Below are positions 36,440-45,490 of a DNA stretch of 64,000 nt, in pieces. Within the stretch, counting starts at the first letter, position 1, and each line of letters opens with the position of its first letter. The position numbers were made by a program, and so were the translations under genes. The stretch comes from an uncultured Methanobrevibacter sp. (lineage in GTDB: Archaea; Methanobacteriota; Methanobacteria; Methanobacteriales; Methanobacteriaceae), in NCBI RefSeq assembly GCF_937881195.1, contig NZ_CALGFC010000017.1, positions 1 to 64,000 of the forward strand, read 5' to 3'. A model generated the notes under the pieces. It saw only the letters and a program-made list of their open reading frames with translations, had not been told where the DNA came from and ran no database searches.

Positions 36440-37046
36440 TTCTCTTACCTCCAAAACCTTTAAATTTATGGTGATGGTGATGATGATGGGAAGAATCCCT
36501 ATTATGAAACTCCCAAAATCTTCTGGAAAAATTATTTTGATTTTCATGTTTTTCAAAGAAACGTTTTCTGAAAAATGCAATATAATCATCCACATCTACT
36601 TCTTTTTCAATGTTTTCAATTATTCTTTCTATGTAATTTAGAAGATTATCCTGTTCTTCATCATTCAAACAGCCAAAAAGCTCTTCTAAATAATTATATT
36701 CCATATCATCCTCCTCATTAGGAGTAGCTTCACGCCCAGCATCAGTTAATTTTATAACAAATGAACGACGATCTTTTTCTGATTGTTCCCGAATAATGTA
36801 ACCTTTTTTTTCAAGTTTATTTAGAAGTTCAGCTAATGCTTGTGTACTTATATCAAGTAAGTATCCAAGTTCTTTTTGCATTATTTCTGGTTGCATTTTT
36901 AAAAGAGTTAATACTCTTCCTTGTCCTTTATATGGATTAATATCTTTATTTTTATATTTTTGATCCATTTGATCCATATATAAATGACCATATAAATGCA
37001 TTAGCTCCATAAATTCAGTTGCTAATTTTTTTCTTTTATTAGTCAT
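36432..37046 (-). CDS. MarR family regulator with seven-His C-terminal tail
   Basis: A 204-residue winged-helix regulator, first gene of the exporter operon. The wHTH lies about residues 45-115 (Gln-Lys-Glu-Leu-Gly-Tyr-Leu-Leu-Asp-Ile-Ser recognition helix, then the Asp-Arg-Arg-Ser wing). After the dimerisation helices comes an unusual tail near residues 180-204: Ser-Ser, seven His in a row, then Lys/Gly-rich residues. The His run (DNA 36468-36488) is encoded by mixed CAT/CAC codons, which argues against a fresh slippage. It may bind a metal or heme. The tail overlaps the ATPase ribosome-binding site region. Confidence 0.9.
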   Translation of the reverse strand: MTNKRKKLATEFMELMHLYGHLYMDQMDQKYKNKDINPYKGQGRVLTLLKMQPEIMQKELGYLLDISTQALAELLNKLEKKGYIIREQSEKDRRSFVIKLTDAGREATPNEEDDMEYNYLEELFGCLNDEEQDNLLNYIERIIENIEKEVDVDDYIAFFRKRFFEKHENQNNFSRRFWEFHNRDSSHHHHHHHKFKGFGGKRND

Positions 37047-37739
37047 GATACTACCTTCTTTTTAGTCAAGTTTTTTAATTATTCAGTAAAGTAGACTATT
37101 AATTTAACAAGTCTTTAATTATACTATCAAGTATATTATTATATTATCAAGTACTTAAGTATTTTGGTAAGGTGTGTAGTATATAAAAAATAAATTTTGT
37201 TATTATTTTATTCATTTTCTTAATTTTTCATTAAAAAATGATTTAAATAATTATTAAATCATTGAAAATAGTAATTTTAGACATTATAAAATATTATCTA
37301 GTAAATTATTTAAAAATAATGTCAAATATACATTTTAAAATATTTGATAAAAAAGCCAAATACAAATTTTTTAAAATTTTAAAATTAAAATTTCGAACAG
37401 ATAAATTATCATTTAACATTTAAGGCAGAGATAATTAATAATACCCTATAAAATTAATAAATATTATTTTTATAATAAATAATATAATTTTAATATATAT
37501 TTATAAGAATATAATGAAAAAGAGTTTAATGAAAAAGATTTAATTAAAAATAATGAATTAAAATTAGTATTATTATAAAATAATTAACTAAAATCAGTTT
37601 TATAAAAAATTAAGGAAAATATTTTATTATAAAAAATTAAAGGAAGAAATATAATTGCTTTTTATAAATAATATACTATATAATTAGTTTAATATTATTT
37701 TATGCTATTTTTCTTCCAAAAAATGGTTTATTTTTTCAT
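37047..37739. other. Region between adhesin and marR operon
   Basis: It contains the MarR operator candidates (37064-37161) and a perfect inverted repeat, AATGATTTAA at 37237-37246 with TTAAATCATT at 37254-37263. The latter may be a terminator or binding site. The rest is plain A/T-rich DNA with no gene. Confidence 0.5.
37121..37134. promoter_or_regulatory. Candidate MarR operator
   Basis: ATACTATCAAGTAT is a palindrome (ATACT-N4-AGTAT) about 75 bases upstream of marR. The half-site TCAAGT recurs several times between 37064 and 37155, and TACTTAAGTA at 37152-37161 is another perfect palindrome. This repeated pattern fits autoregulation by the MarR protein. Confidence 0.4.
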
Positions 37740-40700
37740 TTATCTTATTGGTCTATATACTTTTATTTTTATTTTGAAAGTTTTGCCAGATTTTAAATTA
37801 ATCTTAAACTTTATCTTATTATCCACATACTTATATTTTATTTTTTTATTGTAAACTTTCCATAAATTATATTTCAAGTTTTTATAAATTACATGAGCAT
37901 TTACAATATCTGAACCAGAATATCCATAGTTTTTAAAAGTCAGCCATTTCATATAAACAATATTTCCATATCTAATAGCCTTACTATACTTCTTTTTAAC
38001 AAGTCGAACATCCGGCTTAGTAGGAACATCAGAACCTTTAGAAACTGTGTAATTCATAGTATTAGTAAATCCCAAATAATTGCTGTTACCCGAATATTTT
38101 ACTTCAGCTATAAATTTACCTTCTTTAGATGGAGTGTAAGATAAATTCCAATTTCCATTAGTAGAAGTAAACACATTATATGACTTACCCCCAATAATAA
38201 CATTAAGAGAAGCTTTATTTATAGGTTTACCATTTTTATCTACAAGAACACCGCGAATAATTGTAGTTTTTCCAGCAGTAGCATTTAAAATAATAATACT
38301 AGAATTAGTAGCTAATTTAGACACATTAAAGTTTGTATGATTACTAAATGCAGTGTAATTGTCATTACTCATAAAACTAACAATCACTGGAATATCACCA
38401 GTGCGATTAGCAAAATAAGTTAAATTCCAACCACCAGTAACATTAACCGGTACAAAATAATTAACACCATCAATAGTGACATTAACAAAATTAATACCTG
38501 TATAATTAGCTAATTGACCATAAATAGCAACATTTTCACCAAAAGTAGCATTAGAAACAATGATACTACTATTTGTGACTACTTTATTTGCAGAAAACTC
38601 AAAGTTTACATTTTGATTATCCAAAGTCCCATCAATCAGTTGCACACCAACATTATCAATATTAAATTCGCCAGTAAAATTACTAGTATTATTAACTGAA
38701 AACTCTTGTCCATTAAAAGTGCCATTAATTACAAAATAAGGTAATTGATCAACACCATCATTAGTAAGAGTATTATTCAAAACTAGAAACATGAATTTAA
38801 CACTATCACCAATTTTAAGATTATTCAAACTAGTAAGATTAGTGATATTCAAAATATAATGATTATTAGTATCTATACCAAAAATCAAACTGGAAATATC
38901 ATTAAAACCCCACCAATTATAATCAAAACTACTATTATCATTAAAACCAGTTATATTAACACCAACAAGAGCCAATACATGATTATATTCAACAGTAACA
39001 TTGACAAAAGATCCAACATATAATCCTGTAAAATTCAAACCAGCACCATTAGGAGCAAAAATACTATTTCCCCTAATAATAAAGTCAGTTACATCAGTAG
39101 GTAAATCTCCCTCATTAGAAAAGAAATAAAACCCATCACCTTTAGTGGAATTTATCTTATTATTAAAAAAGTTGAAACCACAAAGATTACTTTCACTAGA
39201 ATAAACAAACACCCCATAAAATTCTCCAGTAATATTATTTTTAAGGAAAGTTATATTGGAGTTGTTATTATCATAAGTAGCTAGTAAAAGACCTAAACCA
39301 AATATTCCATTGATATTATTATTACCAAAGAAAATAGTTATATTGTTATTACTGTAAGAAGTCAATGCAATACCATATTCTGATGTTCCAATAAGACTAT
39401 TATTTTCAAAGGTTATATTAGTATTGTTACTGTTAGATACTCCTAACCAGATACCCCATTCAGCCCCAGTAAGATTAATACAAGAAAATAGAACTTTTGT
39501 ATTATTACCATAATCTAAACCCAAAAGAGCAGCATATCCATATATTCCACTAATATTATTATTTTCAAAGGTCATATTGGTATTATTATTGTTAGATGCA
39601 TCCATAGAAACACCATTATCTGCTTCTTTGATATTGTTATCTTCAAATGTCACATTAGTGTTATTATTATTGTATACATCCATATAAATACCATAACTTC
39701 TTCCAGTTATATTATTATTATTAAAGAATATATTAATATTTTGATTAATATGTGCATCCATATAAATACCACGAGATATTTTTCCAAGGAGATTATTATT
39801 TTCAAATATTATATTAAAGTTTTCACAAATAAATCCCCCTAGATTAAAACCATCTAAAATCCCAGTGATGTTATTATTATCAAATATAATATTGACGTTT
39901 TTACTATATGGAGTACTCCAAGAAAAACCATTACTAGATGTTCCATTAATAAAATTATTTAAAAATGTTAAATTAGTGTCATTACTATAAGATGTATCTA
40001 CAGAAATACCATCATGTCCTCCTGTAATATTATTGTTGACAACTGTTAAGTTAAAATTGTTATTGAATTGTGCATATATACTTAAAGCGGAAAATTGATC
40101 CATATCAGAGTTGATTCCCCAAATATTATTGTTTATAAAATTTATATTAGAGTTTTTACTATCAGATAACATTAAGTAAACAGTTCTAGAAGTCATTCCA
40201 GTAATATTATTGTTATCAAAAGTTATATTAGAGTTGTTAGTGTTAGAGGCATATAAATAAAAACCAGATGATGTTCCATTAATATTGTTGTTAAACAATT
40301 TAATGTTGTTTCTACAATCTGGTACATTGATAAAAACACCCTTAGACTTAATTGTGGCATTACTAGATATATTGTTACCTAATAAAGAAACTTCTATAAT
40401 CACTTGACTATTAGCAGGAGCAGATATATAAACTGCACCATAATTATTGTCAGAAATTAAAGAATTTATTGTGTTGTTTTCAATGTTTATTCCTTTTAAA
40501 TCAGCACCAGTACTACGAATATCAATACTAATACTAGAAGATGTAATATTATTATCAATAATTGTTAAATCACTACTATTGGATTTAATAGCTGTATCAA
40601 AACCACTAATAGTTAGATTGATTATGCGAACATTTGTTGATGTAATATTAAATAGAGTACCAGTTCCTGGCCCATTTATTTTCACATTACCTTTACTATT

Positions 40701-40937
40701 ACCTTTTATAGTTGCATTACGTGTAACATTAATTTGATTGAAATTATAATTACCATCAGCAAGATTAATCACTAAATCAGAATCAGTATCATGATCAATA
40801 ACACTCTGAAAATCAGAAGTAGTATTATTACTATTAAGATTATAATTCTGTGCACTAACACCAGACAAAGTAAGCAAAAATAAAAAAGTTGAAACAACTA
40901 AAATAATTGACATAAAACGCTTATTCATCACAAACAA
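37740..40937 (-). CDS. Large adhesin-like surface protein with beta-helix and Ig-like domains
   Basis: About 1065 residues, exported by an N-terminal signal peptide ending near Val-Ser-Ala. From about 40 to 680 it is built from PbH1/NosD-type right-handed beta-helix repeats with runs such as Asn-Asn-Asn-Ile-Thr-Gly. Next come two or three Ig-like (Big-type) domains (about 690-960) that contain repeated Ser-Ser-Ile-Ile elements, then a Lys/Tyr-rich C-terminal module. The many Asn-x-Ser/Thr sites could be glycosylated. Such proteins are common in Methanobrevibacter and thought to mediate adhesion. GGGGGTGA is six bases before TTG 40937; ATG 40928 is the alternative. Confidence 0.88.
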   Translation of the reverse strand: MFVMNKRFMSIILVVSTFLFLLTLSGVSAQNYNLNSNNTTSDFQSVIDHDTDSDLVINLADGNYNFNQINVTRNATIKGNSKGNVKINGPGTGTLFNITSTNVRIINLTISGFDTAIKSNSSDLTIIDNNITSSSISIDIRSTGADLKGINIENNTINSLISDNNYGAVYISAPANSQVIIEVSLLGNNISSNATIKSKGVFINVPDCRNNIKLFNNNINGTSSGFYLYASNTNNSNITFDNNNITGMTSRTVYLMLSDSKNSNINFINNNIWGINSDMDQFSALSIYAQFNNNFNLTVVNNNITGGHDGISVDTSYSNDTNLTFLNNFINGTSSNGFSWSTPYSKNVNIIFDNNNITGILDGFNLGGFICENFNIIFENNNLLGKISRGIYMDAHINQNINIFFNNNNITGRSYGIYMDVYNNNNTNVTFEDNNIKEADNGVSMDASNNNNTNMTFENNNISGIYGYAALLGLDYGNNTKVLFSCINLTGAEWGIWLGVSNSNNTNITFENNSLIGTSEYGIALTSYSNNNITIFFGNNNINGIFGLGLLLATYDNNNSNITFLKNNITGEFYGVFVYSSESNLCGFNFFNNKINSTKGDGFYFFSNEGDLPTDVTDFIIRGNSIFAPNGAGLNFTGLYVGSFVNVTVEYNHVLALVGVNITGFNDNSSFDYNWWGFNDISSLIFGIDTNNHYILNITNLTSLNNLKIGDSVKFMFLVLNNTLTNDGVDQLPYFVINGTFNGQEFSVNNTSNFTGEFNIDNVGVQLIDGTLDNQNVNFEFSANKVVTNSSIIVSNATFGENVAIYGQLANYTGINFVNVTIDGVNYFVPVNVTGGWNLTYFANRTGDIPVIVSFMSNDNYTAFSNHTNFNVSKLATNSSIIILNATAGKTTIIRGVLVDKNGKPINKASLNVIIGGKSYNVFTSTNGNWNLSYTPSKEGKFIAEVKYSGNSNYLGFTNTMNYTVSKGSDVPTKPDVRLVKKKYSKAIRYGNIVYMKWLTFKNYGYSGSDIVNAHVIYKNLKYNLWKVYNKKIKYKYVDNKIKFKINLKSGKTFKIKIKVYRPIR

Positions 40938-41273
40938 AATTTTCACCCCCTGATCCAATCAATTATAAAATAAATTTATTTTAAACATAAAATAAAAAGA
41001 GTTATTATTATGTTATAATATATAATATGTAAACTACTAGTATAAAAAAGTTACAATTAGAGGTAAAACATTGAAAGCAGAATAATAGTTATTAAAACCT
41101 TGAAAATAAAAATAAATAAATAAGTACTACTAATAATGAAAAAAAATTATATGAAAAGTTTAATAAGAATTTTAAAAAGAAATGAATGATTTAATATAAA
41201 TATTATTTTTTTAAATTTAAAAACAAAAAAATTAAAAGAAATAAAAAGTTTAAAAAAATGAAAAAAATCATCC
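40938..41273. other. Upstream region of the large adhesin
   Basis: A/T-rich spacer between two leftward genes. Apart from the adhesin ribosome-binding site (minus strand, about 40944-40951), nothing is recognised. Confidence 0.4.
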
Positions 41274-41750
41274 TCATACTTTTATATTCTTCATATAAAT
41301 AAGTGTTTTTATAGGAACCCAATTCTTACCAGAAGTATAACTTACAGTATTTCCCCCACCACTAAAAACTTTAGCATAGATTGTTTTATAAGAATATTTA
41401 TCTGAAAACTTACCTAAATTATAGTTATAAAACATATATTTGATTTTAGCTTTGGTTATATATTGTTTGTCATAAATAGTACCATGACTATAAAATGAAG
41501 TCTTATATTTAAAATATTTAGACTTTTTATAATCAGCTTTATCAGTATAGTAATTTATTCCTTGTTTCCAACCTATAGTATGGGTTACTTTTTTAATAGG
41601 AGTATTTTTTACTACAGTTTTTCCAAAAACATCTTTATTACTTATTTTAACTTTATAATGAGTTGTTTTGCTTGCACTAGAAGGGGCTAAACATAAAACC
41701 ATTACAGCTAAAAACATTAACCCCAATATCATTGCTTTTTTATTATTCAT
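41274..41750 (-). CDS. Secreted protein of unknown function
   Basis: A 158-residue exported protein. The signal peptide covers about residues 1-27 (Asn-Lys-Lys start, long hydrophobic core, Ser-Ser-Ala-Ser end). The mature part is rich in Lys, Tyr, Thr and Ser with no Cys and is probably a beta-strand domain. AAGGCGA precedes the ATG. It lies upstream of the large adhesin on the same strand, so may share a surface role. I do not recognise a family. Confidence 0.75.
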   Translation of the reverse strand: MNNKKAMILGLMFLAVMVLCLAPSSASKTTHYKVKISNKDVFGKTVVKNTPIKKVTHTIGWKQGINYYTDKADYKKSKYFKYKTSFYSHGTIYDKQYITKAKIKYMFYNYNLGKFSDKYSYKTIYAKVFSGGGNTVSYTSGKNWVPIKTLIYMKNIKV

Positions 41751-42009
41751 ATAAAATCGCCTTGTATATATTTTTTATTTACTAGATAATAAAATTTTTC
41801 AGAATGAATAGGGAAATTATTCATTTAAATTATTTATCCAATAGCCTAATAGATCTAAAATAATAACTATAAAAAATTATTAAAAATACAAATTAAAATT
41901 ATTAAAAATACAAAGTTTTTAAATATAAATTTATTAAGAAAATATTAAATAAAAAAGAGTATCATATTAAAAAAAGAAAATTTTAAATTAAAAAAGAAAA
42001 AAAATGGAA

Positions 42010-42459
42010 TTATGAAGTTGTTAGTGTAACTACTCCATAAGCTGCTGTGGTTGAGCCTTCTTTAACAACTTGACCATCTTTTAATATTTGAACTTCTAGT
42101 AATGCAGAACCTCCACCATTTTTTTGAATAGCTAATGATACTATGTTTGATTCAACATTTTTAACATCGATTGTATCATTTCCAACACCATCATAACTAG
42201 AAGAATCTATAGAGCCAATACTTCCTGACCATGAGTCATCAGTTATTATTTTAACTTGATAACCACTAGCTGCAGGATTTTGATTAGAATCTGTTGAAAC
42301 ATTTGTGCCTATTTTATCTGGGGCAAACATTCCCATTGCAGCCAATATTAGTAATACACCTATACAACATACAATTATAATCCCAAACATTCCTTTTTTC
42401 TGTTTATATATTGGTATTTTTTCTTTTGTTTCTTTTTTTGGATTTTTATCTTCATTCAA
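42010..42459 (-). CDS. Membrane-anchored protein of unknown function
   Basis: 149 residues. A charged N-terminus (Asn-Glu-Asp-Lys...) is followed by one membrane helix (about 22-45) and an extracellular domain rich in Gly, Ser and Val ending in Thr-Ser. GAGGTG is seven bases before TTG 42459, which I take as the start; a TTG at 42474 overlaps the site. The external domain, with Asp-Asp-Ser-Trp-Ser-Gly, resembles a small beta-sandwich found in archaeal type-II-like secreted proteins, but I cannot name it. Confidence 0.7.
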   Translation of the reverse strand: MNEDKNPKKETKEKIPIYKQKKGMFGIIIVCCIGVLLILAAMGMFAPDKIGTNVSTDSNQNPAASGYQVKIITDDSWSGSIGSIDSSSYDGVGNDTIDVKNVESNIVSLAIQKNGGGSALLEVQILKDGQVVKEGSTTAAYGVVTLTTS

Positions 42460-42571
42460 TGCCCTACACCTCAATTATTGTTATTTCAAAAATATTTCAA
42501 TGAATGAAAGAAATCTTTTTATAAAAGAAATCTTTTTATAAAAAGGATTTTTTAATTAACTAAAAAAATTT

Positions 42572-42898
42572 TTAATAGATAAAGAGATATTTGATTGTCT
42601 TAACCAATATCATTAATCCTATTCCCCCAAGAATGCCATTAAAAAATCTAAGAGTATTATTACTTTCTCTAAGATTTAAAAATTGTGTTAATCCATCTAT
42701 TATAAATGGAATTAATAGCATTATCGCCAATATAGTAGTATTTAATGTGTATTGAAATGCTATAAAAAATGCAAGAATAATATAAATAAAACCACTTAGA
42801 TAAAAACCAGTACATCTTGAACAAACTGGTAAATAATATTCTTTAACCTTGAAACTTCTTTCAGGTTTTTGATGACATAAATATTTAAAAATATTCAT
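42572..42898 (-). CDS. DUF2085 family membrane protein
   Basis: A 108-residue protein. The family signature Cys-His-Gln-Lys-Pro-Glu-Arg-Ser-Phe is at residues 8-16, with Pro-Val-Cys-Ser-Arg-Cys-Thr-Gly-Phe-Tyr at about 25-34. Three hydrophobic segments follow. The conserved Cys-His and Cys-x2-Cys suggest a metal or redox site at the membrane, but the function of DUF2085 is unknown. It sits at the left end of a 0.8-kb spacer. Confidence 0.85.
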   Translation of the reverse strand: MNIFKYLCHQKPERSFKVKEYYLPVCSRCTGFYLSGFIYIILAFFIAFQYTLNTTILAIMLLIPFIIDGLTQFLNLRESNNTLRFFNGILGGIGLMILVKTIKYLFIY

Positions 42899-43684
42899 TT
42901 TAAACCAAATTAATTTTTTTACAATTAATTTTTTTACTATTATTTTTTTTACTATTATTTTTTTTATTAAAATTATTATTTAACCCTTTCTATTTAAATT
43001 CCTAAAATTATATTATATATAACTAAAGAAATAATCTACATATTGATAACTTACTAACTAAATAAGATCGCCTAAAAAACTTTTATTAAAAATATAGAAT
43101 CTTATACAAATAAATAATATATTATCTACTAATAATAAAGCAAATATAAAAATTAGGAAGATTTTTTAATATTTTAAAAATTTATTATTTTTAAATATAT
43201 TAAATAATATTTTAAATAAATATAGATATAATAAATATTAAAAATTATATTATTAATATAAATAATAATATTCATATCTATAAATAAATATTATAATTTA
43301 AAACAAACCCAATAATTGTTTCTAGTTTTATTTTTAGCCTATTTTATAATAAATAGATATTTTTTATCATTATTACAAATAATCTAGAATTACTCCTTAA
43401 TTTATAATAGAAATATTTTTTAAAATGATATTTTGATAGATATTAAAATGATATTTTGATAGATAATTTTATAAATAGTGATTAATATATTGAAAATAAG
43501 TATAAAAGAATAACAGATTAGAATTAATTTTTTAGTAATTTTTATAATGTTTTTTGTTGTTAAAGCTATATTAATTATAATAACTATCAATACAACAAGA
43601 AAAATCTTGAAAATATTAAAGATAATGAATTTTCAAATGAAAAAATATTATTTCATAAAACTTATTAAGTCATTAGGTGAATTT
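42899..43684. other. Divergent intergenic region upstream of pyrH
   Basis: Roughly 785 bases of A/T-rich DNA with no gene. It contains TTTTTTTTACTATTA repeated twice near 42935-42965 and a 23-bp direct repeat at 43421-43463. An open frame continues upstream of pyrH from 43547 but lacks any ribosome-binding site. Confidence 0.5.
43421..43463. repeat. 23-bp direct repeat
   Basis: TAAAATGATATTTTGATAGA occurs at 43421 and again at 43444 with period 23. Each copy contains the palindromic core AAAATGATATTTT, a possible binding site upstream of pyrH. Confidence 0.7.
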
Positions 43685-44371
43685 ATGCGTATTGTAGCTG
43701 CAATCGGTGGATCTATATTAATAAAAGAATATAACTATAAGAAATTTCAAGAGTATGCTGAAATTTTAGGAAATTTAGCTAAAGAACATGAGATTTTTGT
43801 TGTTGTAGGTGGTGGAAAACCTGCAAGAGATTATATTCAAATTGTTAGAGATCTTAATTGTGGTGAAGCTAAATGTGATGATATTGGTATCGAAGTTACA
43901 AGAATCAATGCAAAATTAATGCTTTTAACCTTAGAAGATAAAGCTTATCAAAAAGTTCCACATAATTTCCAAGAAGCTTTAGAATACTCCGCTAGTGGAA
44001 AGATTATTGTAATGGGTGGTACTGAGCCAGCACATAGTACCGATGCGGTTAGTGCAATTTTAGCTGAATATGTTAAAGCAGATATTTTAGTGAATTTAAC
44101 CTCTGTTGATGGAATGTATACTAAAGACCCCAATAAATATTCTGATGCTGAATTAATAGAAGAGATTACAGCTGATGAAATGTTAGAAGCCATAAAAGGA
44201 AAAGATGTTAAAGCTGGAACATACGAATTTTTTGATATGACCGCTATTCAAATGATAAAACGTTCCTCACTTGAAACTGTTATAGTTAATGGCGAAGATC
44301 CAGAAAATCTAGTTAAAGCTATCAATGGAGAAAAAATTGGAACTAGAGTTGTTCCCAGTAAAAATTCTTAA
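43685..44371 (+). CDS. pyrH: UMP kinase, archaeal type
   Basis: A 228-residue amino-acid-kinase-fold enzyme that phosphorylates UMP to UDP. It begins with Gly-Gly-Ser-Ile-Leu near residue 8-12, has Val-Gly-Gly-Gly-Lys-Pro-Ala-Arg near 39-46, Gly-Gly-Thr-Glu-Pro-Ala-His-Ser-Thr-Asp near 111-120, and Thr-Ser-Val-Asp-Gly-Met-Tyr near 139-145. Length is normal for archaeal PyrH. AGGTGA at 43675-43680 fits ATG 43685 and excludes upstream in-frame starts. It is followed after 140 bases by a small zinc-ribbon gene. Confidence 0.95.
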   Translation: MRIVAAIGGSILIKEYNYKKFQEYAEILGNLAKEHEIFVVVGGGKPARDYIQIVRDLNCGEAKCDDIGIEVTRINAKLMLLTLEDKAYQKVPHNFQEALEYSASGKIIVMGGTEPAHSTDAVSAILAEYVKADILVNLTSVDGMYTKDPNKYSDAELIEEITADEMLEAIKGKDVKAGTYEFFDMTAIQMIKRSSLETVIVNGEDPENLVKAINGEKIGTRVVPSKNS

Positions 44372-44511
44372 TAAAGTTATTTATAAATAACAATAGTATT
44401 TATAAATAATAGATACAATTATCATTAGAACTAATCTTACTGTTTAAATGAATTTTATATAAATTAAATATAATAAATTAAATTTAATGAATTAAATACA
44501 AAGGTGAAATA

Positions 44512-44700
44512 ATGGTTGATATTCATAAACATTGTCCTGTTTGTAACACTCCTATTCCTTTAGAAGAGACTACTTGTTCCCCCAAATGTCAAGAAATTTT
44601 GGAAAGTAGACAAGCACAAATGAAAAGAAGTAGAGTAATCTTATTTGTTGTTATGGTAGTATTCATAGTAATATTTGCATATATGATGTTTTTTAAGTAA
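44512..44700 (+). CDS. DUF2116-type zinc-ribbon membrane protein
   Basis: A 62-residue protein. The N-terminal zinc knuckles are Cys-Pro-Val-Cys near 8-11 and Cys-Ser-Pro-Lys-Cys near 22-26 (DUF2116 pattern His-Cys-x2-Cys ... Cys-x3-Cys); the C-terminus is a single membrane helix (about 42-60). AGGTGA lies five bases before the ATG. Small tail-anchored zinc ribbons of this type are frequent in Euryarchaeota, often near ribosome or nucleotide genes; function unknown. Confidence 0.85.
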   Translation: MVDIHKHCPVCNTPIPLEETTCSPKCQEILESRQAQMKRSRVILFVVMVVFIVIFAYMMFFK

Positions 44701-44724
44701 GTTTAATTTTTATATAATAAACTT
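44699..44724 (+). terminator. Hairpin at the end of the zinc-ribbon gene
   Basis: AAGTTTA (44699-44705) pairs with TAAACTT (44718-44724), overlapping the stop codon and followed by T-rich sequence. It is a weak A/T terminator candidate. Confidence 0.35.
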
Positions 44725-45050
44725 ATTTATTAAATTATATAACATACTATTTTTTATTAATTTTTAATTATTTAATTTTAAACTTTTTTTTAATATTTTT
44801 TAATCTTAATATTTTTATTTTATTTTTTATTATTAACTTTTTATCTTATATTTTATTCTTAGATTTTTATTTTATATCATATATATAAAATTTAATTAGA
44901 AATATTTAATATATTCTAAAATTATATATAAATGATAAATAAATTATAATTTAACTATAAATAAATTATAAATATAAAAATAGTTAATAATAGATTAATA
45001 AAATAATAAAACATGATAAATTTGTATCAAAATCAGTGAGGGTGTTTTAA
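44701..45050. other. T-rich intergenic region
   Basis: Strongly T-rich on the plus strand from 44731 to 44880, consistent with archaeal oligo-T termination of the upstream unit. The right end holds GAGGGTG before the YbjQ start. No gene seen. Confidence 0.5.
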
Positions 45051-45377
45051 ATGTTGTTATCATCTACAAATACATTGGGAATTAAAGAAATTGTTGAATA
45101 TCATGGTTTAGTTACAGGTGACTCATTAATTGGTTCTAATGTATATAAAGATCTATTTTCAGGTGTACGTGATGTTGTAGGTGGACGGACTTCAGCTTAT
45201 GAAAAAGAGTTAGAAAAAGCTAGAGAGTTGGCTTTAGATAGTATGAAAGATAAGGCAAAAGAATTAGGTGCAAATGCAATTGTTGGACTTAAAATTTCCT
45301 ATAATAATCTCGGAGGAACAATGGGAAATACTATCCTTGTAACAGCATATGGAACAGCTATTTCATATAAAGACTAA
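45051..45377 (+). CDS. YbjQ/UPF0145 family protein
   Basis: A 108-residue member of the YbjQ (UPF0145, formerly DUF74) family, small proteins that form pentameric rings and have been called heavy-metal-binding by annotation only. It shows the family pattern: Gly-Leu-Val-Thr-Gly near 21-25, Gly-Gly-Arg-Thr-Ser-Ala-Tyr near 45-51, Ala-Asn-Ala-Ile-Val-Gly-Leu near 80-86, and the closing Val-Thr-Ala-Tyr-Gly-Thr-Ala. GAGGGTG precedes the ATG. The next gene downstream on the same strand carries a diverged copy of the same domain on a membrane anchor. Confidence 0.9.
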   Translation: MLLSSTNTLGIKEIVEYHGLVTGDSLIGSNVYKDLFSGVRDVVGGRTSAYEKELEKARELALDSMKDKAKELGANAIVGLKISYNNLGGTMGNTILVTAYGTAISYKD

Positions 45378-45490
45378 AAATCTTGAAAAAAAGTAATTAC
45401 TTATAATACAAATTTATCATAAATTTAAATTTAATTATAATATAAATTGAAGATTTAAGTTTAAAACAAATATATAAAACACTGATTCAA

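Noticed and set aside
36440..36595. Upstream extension of the ABC ATPase into marR
   Set aside because: It overlaps the marR coding region in another frame, while GGAGGT fits ATG 36439 exactly.
43547..43684. In-frame N-terminal extension of UMP kinase
   Set aside because: AGGTGA directly before ATG 43685 and the family N-terminus decide the shorter form.
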